Part shown: one piece after another, positions 6,575 through 11,989 of the stretch
Numbering within the stretch: position 1 is the stretch's first letter
Layout: every line of letters begins with the position of its first letter
Translations under genes and position numbers: made by a program
Notes under the pieces: model-generated
What the model saw: the letters and a program-made list of their open reading frames with translations, nothing else
Told to the model about the DNA's origin: nothing
Database searches by the model: none
Source of the DNA: Ectocarpus siliculosus
Lineage: Eukaryota > Sar > Phaeophyceae > Ectocarpales > Ectocarpaceae
Reading direction: 5' to 3'
Assembly: GCA_000310025.1 (NCBI GenBank)
Contig: FN649734.1
Coordinates: 3,282,704 to 3,294,692, forward strand
Length of the DNA stretch: 11,989 nt

Positions 6575-9500
6575 TCATGCTTCCCGCGCGCGCAACTCGT
6601 TGGCATGCACCATTTTCTGGGGAAGGGGACGTGGGACAACGGAAAAAAGTGTAGAGGGCATGAACGGGCGAGGGGTGGGCAGAGTCACCACAGACAAGTC
6701 GAGTAGGAGCATGATTAGCGCATGCACATGACTTGCACTGGTGTTTCTTGGGCAGAGTAATTGAAAGGAAGCATGATGGGGTGGAGGTCTCACGGTCAGA
6801 GCGGTGAGTGAGAATTTCAGTTGTTGTGTCGTATTTTGATTCTCCAATGGTCAGGCACGCGACTCTGAGAAACGTCATCAAAGTAGGGCCGAGGCGCGTC
6901 TTTTTCGACACCAACGACAGCGACAGTTTAATAAAAGAACATCAACAAGATCAACCTCGAGCCGTCACCCTACCTCGATTTTCTCCAGGTCCTCAAGGTC
7001 GGCCGAAACGTCGTTCATGCGGAGGTCGATGGAGGTCAGCGAGGAGTTTCTCTCCAGCGCGACGCAGAGCAACCGGATGTCGTCGTCCTGCACGTGGGGG
7101 GCACGCGCGCGAGGGACGGTAAATATTCGATTGAAGATGAAAGCGGTATAACCAGTCGATCACAGATGATCTGGCATCCCACAATGCTGGGATGGAAGAG
7201 AGCTTCGGGGGTGTCGCCGACGAGGTTTGACAAAAGGTTGCGCAAACCGGCCTAAAGGTCAAAGAAACGCCCTCGACTAGCCCTTTCCAAAACTACCCTT
7301 TTTCAGTGGTGTCCCCTCGGTTGAGGTAATCAAGCAATGAAGGTGTGCGCAGGGTGCGTGTGTGATCACACTGGCGCAACTACAGTGGTAGGAATGGAAT
7401 CGACAAACGATATCTGCGGGTGATACGTAGGAACGTTTCGTCCCCGAGAGGCATGGCTGTCTCGCGGCTCAACACTGCGAGAGCGCCCTTTCGACGCTTG
7501 TACGACTTGCTTGTCGACACAACCGACACACCCACCGCGCCCGAAGGTTCCTCCCCGACCCCGAAACCCGTGCAGACGTCCGACGCACCGGGTGAACGCA
7601 ACACATCAAGCTGCAACATCCGCGCGGCCGCAAGTAGTAGCACACGAACCGACACGCCGTTACCTAGATGTTCATACGGCAAGCTATGCTATGCGTTGCA
7701 CAGTATTTACTACAAACCTGCAACTCATTGCAGCTGAGGTCCAGCGTTGCCAGCACCTTCCCGGGTTTTCTGAGCACCATGCTCAGCGAAGAACAAGCCT
7801 CGCGCGCTATTGAGTTCGCGCTGAAAGAAAGAACAATATTATGATCAGAAGCAGAGGGGGGGTGCGGGGGAAGCAAGGGGAAGCACAGAAAAGGTCCCTG
7901 TGTTAACCTTCACCAAGTCGTCGGACTCGATCAGGTCGCCACTCAAATCGGCGTTTTTTCCTTCTCGGTATGTCAAACAGCAGTAGGCTCTCCTAGGCTG
8001 CGCCACGAGCCTAGCCAACCCAGGCAAGGTTTAGTCGATCGTAGTTTGCGTTCGTGGTACCACGCCTGCGTAACCCGGGATCGCAAGTCAATTTGTCTCT
8101 CCGCTACGTGTTTCGGGAAGTTTGGCTATTGAGCAAGTTTATTGCTGCACTGTAGGGAAATGGGCGTGCATCTGCACCGACAAGAAGACTTTCCGTCATT
8201 GGCTTCTCTGGGTGCTTCTGCGATAGTGAGCCCCCCAACATTCCGGAACCATGTACCAGTACCATGCACGTAAACTCTCACGCCACCCTTGTACCGTTCC
8301 CAGTGGCACATTTGTACGGGTCAGCCTGAGCCCAATACACTAAACTACTGTATTCAGATGGACGACACGAGACATCGCCCGCCCACACCAGCACCAAGCC
8401 AAAATGCTGGCACCGGGGGGGGGGGTGCTTTCCTTGTGCCGAATGTGTACTGCTGTTCGGAAGCGAGTCCACCCAGATTTACATGTCAGACTGGCTGCTC
8501 CATGCTATCTATAGGCGGGACGTGCAACCATTGCACGGAGATGCGGACAAGAGGGCGTCAGGCCAGGTAAGGACCTTTTCCACGCGCGAGCGCGCGCTCA
8601 CCTGAGGTTGAGGCAGGCCAGAGTCGGGTTGTCGTGCAGTCCCTCTATGAGCATCCTCCCTCCCTCGTCCGTCAGGCGATTCAACCGGAGGTTGAGGGTC
8701 ACCAGCGACGTGTTTCCCCGAAGGGCGCGGCCGATATACCTTCCCCCCTCCGCGTGGATCTGCCACTCGAATCGCATAGACAACGTGATTGCTAACCGTT
8801 GCTACCGGAGACGTGAGGCAAAAGCGGTCGGCAATTCAACTAGGTTGGTTCTACACGTGGTCAATCAAGTGTTTGGCACAGGCTGTCCTTGTTTGGGCTG
8901 ATTCGTTCGACCATCGTACCTCCCTACCCCCCTACCTGGTTGTCCGCCAGATTGAGCGTGGTAAGGACGCTGTTCTCGCCGAGTAGTTTGGAGAGAAGTC
9001 TCGCGCCTGTTGTTGTTCGAAGAGGAGGAAATGGTCGGGCGACGAGATTTTTCGAGGCCGACACGACGAGAAAAGGAAGAGGGAAAACAAGAATCACGAG
9101 GTCAACCACCCTGCCGGAGAGTCCAAATTGAACAAAAAAGTGTGGTTGGAAGTTGGCATTCTGGAAGCCAAGAGTCAAGCGAGTGGGGGGGATTGTCATC
9201 TTTAGCGAGACATGCCGGCGATGACGCCGTCACTCAGGCTCGTCATTTTAAGACTTTCGTGTGTTCGGGGCTGTGGGGAAGATGCTGGGTTCGAACGCGT
9301 ATAACCTGGTGTGCGACAGACCCACGGGCGAGCAAAGCCGACCCGCACGCACGCGTGCGCACAACATCCAGGACATGCTGCGTAGCTGAGATCTATCCTT
9401 CCCGTGATGTGGCCAGCAAATATAGCACCTTGGTGCGGGGCTAGTGTAGCGCGCAGCGTATGAGGGCTCTGCTCACCGTGGTTGGTAATCTTGTTGTGGC

Positions 9501-11277
9501 TCACGTCCAAGTATGTAATCGTGGAATTCCTGATGAGCCCGGTCATGAGCATCCGCATGAGGTCGTCGTCTATCAGGTTCCCCTGGGGCGGCGGCACACG
9601 AGAGAGAGAGAGAGAGAGTGGATGAAAACGGAACAGACGAATCATTTCGCGCCCCGACCAAATCGTTCTGCTCGATAGCACCACACACGAACCAAGGTGC
9701 TCGGGGATACATATTTGAACGGGGGCAGTAAACAGAGAGGTATTCTCCCAGCAAAACGATAGGTACCCTCAACCAATACGGTTGGCTAAGCAACCCTTCC
9801 GTGGACTACGTTGTGAATTGACCCAAACTCACGAGGGGTGGCAGGCCTTGCGGGTGTTCGCACCTATCCCAGGGGCGCCACGCTAACGTTGAGTCACTCC
9901 TTGTTTCAGATTTTTACGCGCTCTTAATTGTATGGGCGGGCTACAAAAGACGGTAGCCACCTCCCCCGCCTGAGCATGTTTGCGTGGCGCTGGTAACGCA
10001 CGTCGTCGCCGCTCTCGCAAGCCCCTATTCGGCAGCCTCACGCTAGCGATGGCAAAAGGCCACTACCCCGTGTCTGCAGCTACTAACTGGGCATTTCAGA
10101 TCCTTGTTGCTGGAGGCGGTTTAATCATGCCACCATAGAAGTTGGGCGTAACTATATGCCGCATCGCGCGTACGCATGAAGACCTTGCAAGATTTTCGTC
10201 CCACCATGACGGAACCAGAGAGCACGAAACGCCTCCTTGACTCTCACCTGCAACACCAGCGAGGCCATCGTCTGGGTTGCCTGGATAGCATTGGCCAAGC
10301 AATTCGCGTCCGAAATTTTCATCCCGAAGAGCATGCGCTCGTACTTCATGCCGATGGAGTTTACGCTGTACGTCACGTCCAGCTTTTATGCCAGGCACGG
10401 AGTTCGCCACGCGGGGGGCACGGTGTGTGGAGGGGTGGTGCTCATGTAAACACGTGCCGTAGTCGCTAGAACGTTGACCTCGCATCCCTACAACGCCGGG
10501 ACTGAGCGATTTACCGGGCGTTCGCCGGTCCAGGCTACGTTTCGTGCGGATGAACCAGAAGCTGTTGGGGAAGGGGGAGGGTACTGATTTTTCGAACAAT
10601 CCCTTGGCGGAACAACCAGCGCCAAGGCGTGGGAAAGCCCCAACTAGCTATAGTACGGGCCCGCGGTCAAGAAACTGCCCGTTCGAAAAACAAAATCACG
10701 AAGAAGAAAATTGGGTCCAAGAAACAGACCTCAGCCAGAGGGTCCTGCACTGTACTCTACTCCAGTATATGGTAGACCGCACTCGACGGTGATGAAGAAA
10801 AAACAATATTGGGCCTAGACCCAGGCATTTCTTGTCTCCGGGGACCCCTACTGGACACCAACGAGAGCCGACGAGCAGCGACAGGTCCACACGCAATCGA
10901 TGCGGTTGAGGCTCGCAGGCGCGTCGGGCACGGCACCCAAACAGGCAGCCCATAGCTGTTTGGGCGTTGTAGCAGCTTCGTGAGAGGCCGAAAGAGAAAG
11001 AACGTTGACTCACCACTTTACAGAGTGATAGACATACGGGAGGCAAGAAGGGGTCCATGCGTCATGCCCATCATATCATCCACGTACCCCCCCGGAGACT
11101 CCGGAGATCAGTACTCTGCCGAGAACCCCCGAACACGTTCATCCCATGCATTTTCCCGCTATCGCAAAGCGAAGGAGGGTGAACACGCACCATGGTGAGG
11201 TTCTGCAGGACCTCGCACACCGCGCGCATGTCGGGGTGCGCCAAGAGCTGTCGGATGCGGAGGTTGAAGACGTACTC
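6575..11277 (-). CDS. TCTE1: DRC5/TCTE1-like leucine-rich-repeat protein of the axonemal dynein regulatory complex, eight exons, 5'-partial
   Basis: DRC5 (TCTE1; FAP155 in Chlamydomonas) belongs to the nexin-dynein regulatory complex that controls bending of motile cilia. Exons in transcript order: 11277-11191, 10382-10248, 9582-9477, 9006-8936, 8759-8602, 7820-7718, 7087-6974, 6616-6575 (TGA 6577-6575). All join in phase to 271 codons. The protein starts EYVFNLRIRQLLAHPDM, continues LDVTYSVNSIGMKYERMLF, a block typical of DRC5 just before its repeats, and then has about six ribonuclease-inhibitor-type LRRs. Their cores are ITYLDVSHNKI, LTTLNLADNQI, LVTLNLRLNRL, LACLNLSANSI, LATLDLSCNEL and LTSIDLRMNDV. 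It ends KMVHANELRAREA, which resembles the LHANREAA tail of the animal protein. Every intron here is GT-AG. The family is usually about 500 residues, so the N-terminal half lies upstream. Other LRR-RI proteins are possible, but the pre-LRR block and C-terminal tail favour DRC5. Confidence 0.84.
7845..8000 (-). other. LRR-end-like relic or alternative terminal exon inside the DRC5 gene
   Basis: Within the intron 8601-7821 the - strand reads NADLSGDLIESDDLVK (about 7908-7955). It resembles NDVSADLEDLEK encoded near the end of the gene (exon 7087-6974). An AG after CGCAGCCT would join it in frame to the preceding exon (phase 2) and lead to a stop at 7847-7845. No acceptor/donor pair lets it sit between the two flanking exons in frame, and those exons fit each other perfectly without it. 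It is therefore either a decayed duplicate or a rarely used terminal exon. Confidence 0.35.
9600..9618 (+). repeat. (GA)n microsatellite serving as polypyrimidine tract of DRC5 exon 3
   Basis: On the transcribed (-) strand this is a CT run ending about 17 nt before the acceptor CCGCCCCAG of the exon that starts at 9582. The spacing suits a polypyrimidine tract. Confidence 0.8.
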
Positions 11278-11433
11278 CTATCGCCGCCGACGCCCCAAGA
11301 AACGGACGACAATTCGCCAGCAAGCGCGGTGTAAGGGAGAGAGAGAAATCAGTCAACCATGTTCAGGGAAACCTAGCCTGCTCTCCTTTCGGCGGTCCCT
11401 ATTGTTCCTATGGTAGTGGAAGGGAGGACATAC
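11278..11433. other. Presumed intron upstream of the first confident DRC5 exon
   Basis: On the - strand this holds a CT-rich run (TTTCTCTCTCTCCC) near 11340 and ends at the TAG acceptor (11280-11278). I saw no convincing further exon. Confidence 0.4.
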
Positions 11434-11484
11434 GGAACATGTCGGAGGTTTGCTCCTCCATGAACTCTTCTGGTGGTATACGCC
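11434..11484 (-). other. Candidate additional upstream exon of the DRC5 gene
   Basis: The - strand reads RIPPEEFMEEQTSDMF and meets a good donor (C|GTATGT) at 11433. A possible acceptor (CGATAG) lies just before 11484. The composition looks coding, but the exon ends in phase 1 while the next confident exon (11277-11191) starts in phase 0. So either a small exon is missing between them, a boundary is wrong, or the sequence has an indel. Confidence 0.3.
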
Positions 11485-11579
11485 CTATCGACGGAAGCGA
11501 TAATCAGGTACGGGGGGGGGATGTTGACGATGGAGGCGTGATCTTTTCGGCGCGCACGACGTCGCCCTAGAGCTAACGG

Positions 11580-11989
11580 TTTCCCCGGAGCCGCCGCCCC
11601 CCCCCCCCCCCCCCCTGGACATGAAATTTTTTTCCCCTTAAATTTTCTTCCCCAACGGATCCCCCCTTCCAAATTTGGTGGCCCCCCCCCACACCGGGCG
11701 GGGGGGGGTGGGGGGGGGACCGGGACCAAACCAGGGAATCCCGGGGGGGGGGGAAAGTTTCCCTTTGGGGGGCCAAAGGTTCCCACTGGGGGGTCCCCTA
11801 AGGCCGGCTGGGGGAACGCTTCCCCCCCCGGGGGCATGAAAAAAAAAGGGGAAGGGGGGGTCCTCCAGGGGCCAACCCTAAATGGAAATATATCCCCCTG
11901 GGAAAGGGGCGGGGGAGGTTAATTCTGAAAAAGGGTAAGGGGGTTGGGAACCCCCTTTAAAAAAACAAAAAATCCGGTGGTGCGGAAAC
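11580..11989. other. Low-quality, homopolymer-rich terminal sequence
   Basis: Runs of C, G, A and T of 4-18 bases follow one another for 400 bases (for example a C-run at 11596-11614 and G-runs near 11700-11755), with no codon or repeat structure. The change from the preceding sequence is abrupt. This is typical of unreliable trace or contig ends. Pro/Gly-rich open frames here should not be annotated. Confidence 0.75.

Noticed and set aside
7380-7737. Open frames of about 100 codons on both strands in a DRC5 intron
   Set aside because: Opposite-strand pair with no recognisable domain, inside an intron whose flanking exons join cleanly.
9285-9297. tRNA B-box-like GGTTCGAACGCG
   Set aside because: No A box or cloverleaf upstream; the B box is imperfect and it lies in a DRC5 intron.
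11373-11837. 154-codon Pro/Gly-rich minus-strand frame
   Set aside because: Most of it is translated homopolymer runs from the low-quality terminal sequence.
1-11989. CRISPR arrays, bacterial operons, insertion sequences, rRNA
   Set aside because: None seen. The spliced gene structures show that this is a eukaryotic nuclear region.

Overview
This window is eukaryotic nuclear DNA holding two intron-rich genes that converge tail to tail. Neither long protein is present as one open reading frame. Both were assembled by joining exons whose reading phase, splice sites and protein similarity agree.

Layout. (1) Positions 59-4318, + strand: the last nine exons of a USP39/Sad1-type gene, a spliceosomal U4/U6.U5 tri-snRNP protein with a ubiquitin-protease-like fold. 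The 5' end, including the zinc-finger and Cys-box region, lies before the window. (2) Positions 4319-6574: about 2.25 kb between the two stop codons, with a GA microsatellite, a 45-bp imperfect duplication, and open or coding-looking stretches I could not identify. (3) Positions 6575-11277, - strand: the last eight confidently placed exons of a leucine-rich-repeat protein that matches DRC5/TCTE1 (dynein regulatory complex, nexin link of motile cilia). One possible further 5' exon lies at 11434-11484. (4) Positions about 11580-11989: homopolymer-ridden sequence that looks like poor-quality read or contig-end sequence rather than biology. The first ~45 bases are similarly suspicious.

Organism. 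Introns of about 180-800 bp in nearly every gene segment, a flagellar gene, moderately high GC and many microsatellites fit a flagellate-bearing protist or alga. A brown alga or related stramenopile is my best guess. This is inference from gene structure and general family knowledge, not from a marker gene.

The two genes share no pathway (pre-mRNA splicing versus axoneme), so their closeness is probably incidental. The most interesting points are a MANF/SAP-like helical motif inserted into the USP39 protease fold, tandem duplications in three USP39 introns (one copying the exon-7 5' splice site), a GC-AG intron, and a relic or alternative terminal exon inside the DRC5 gene.
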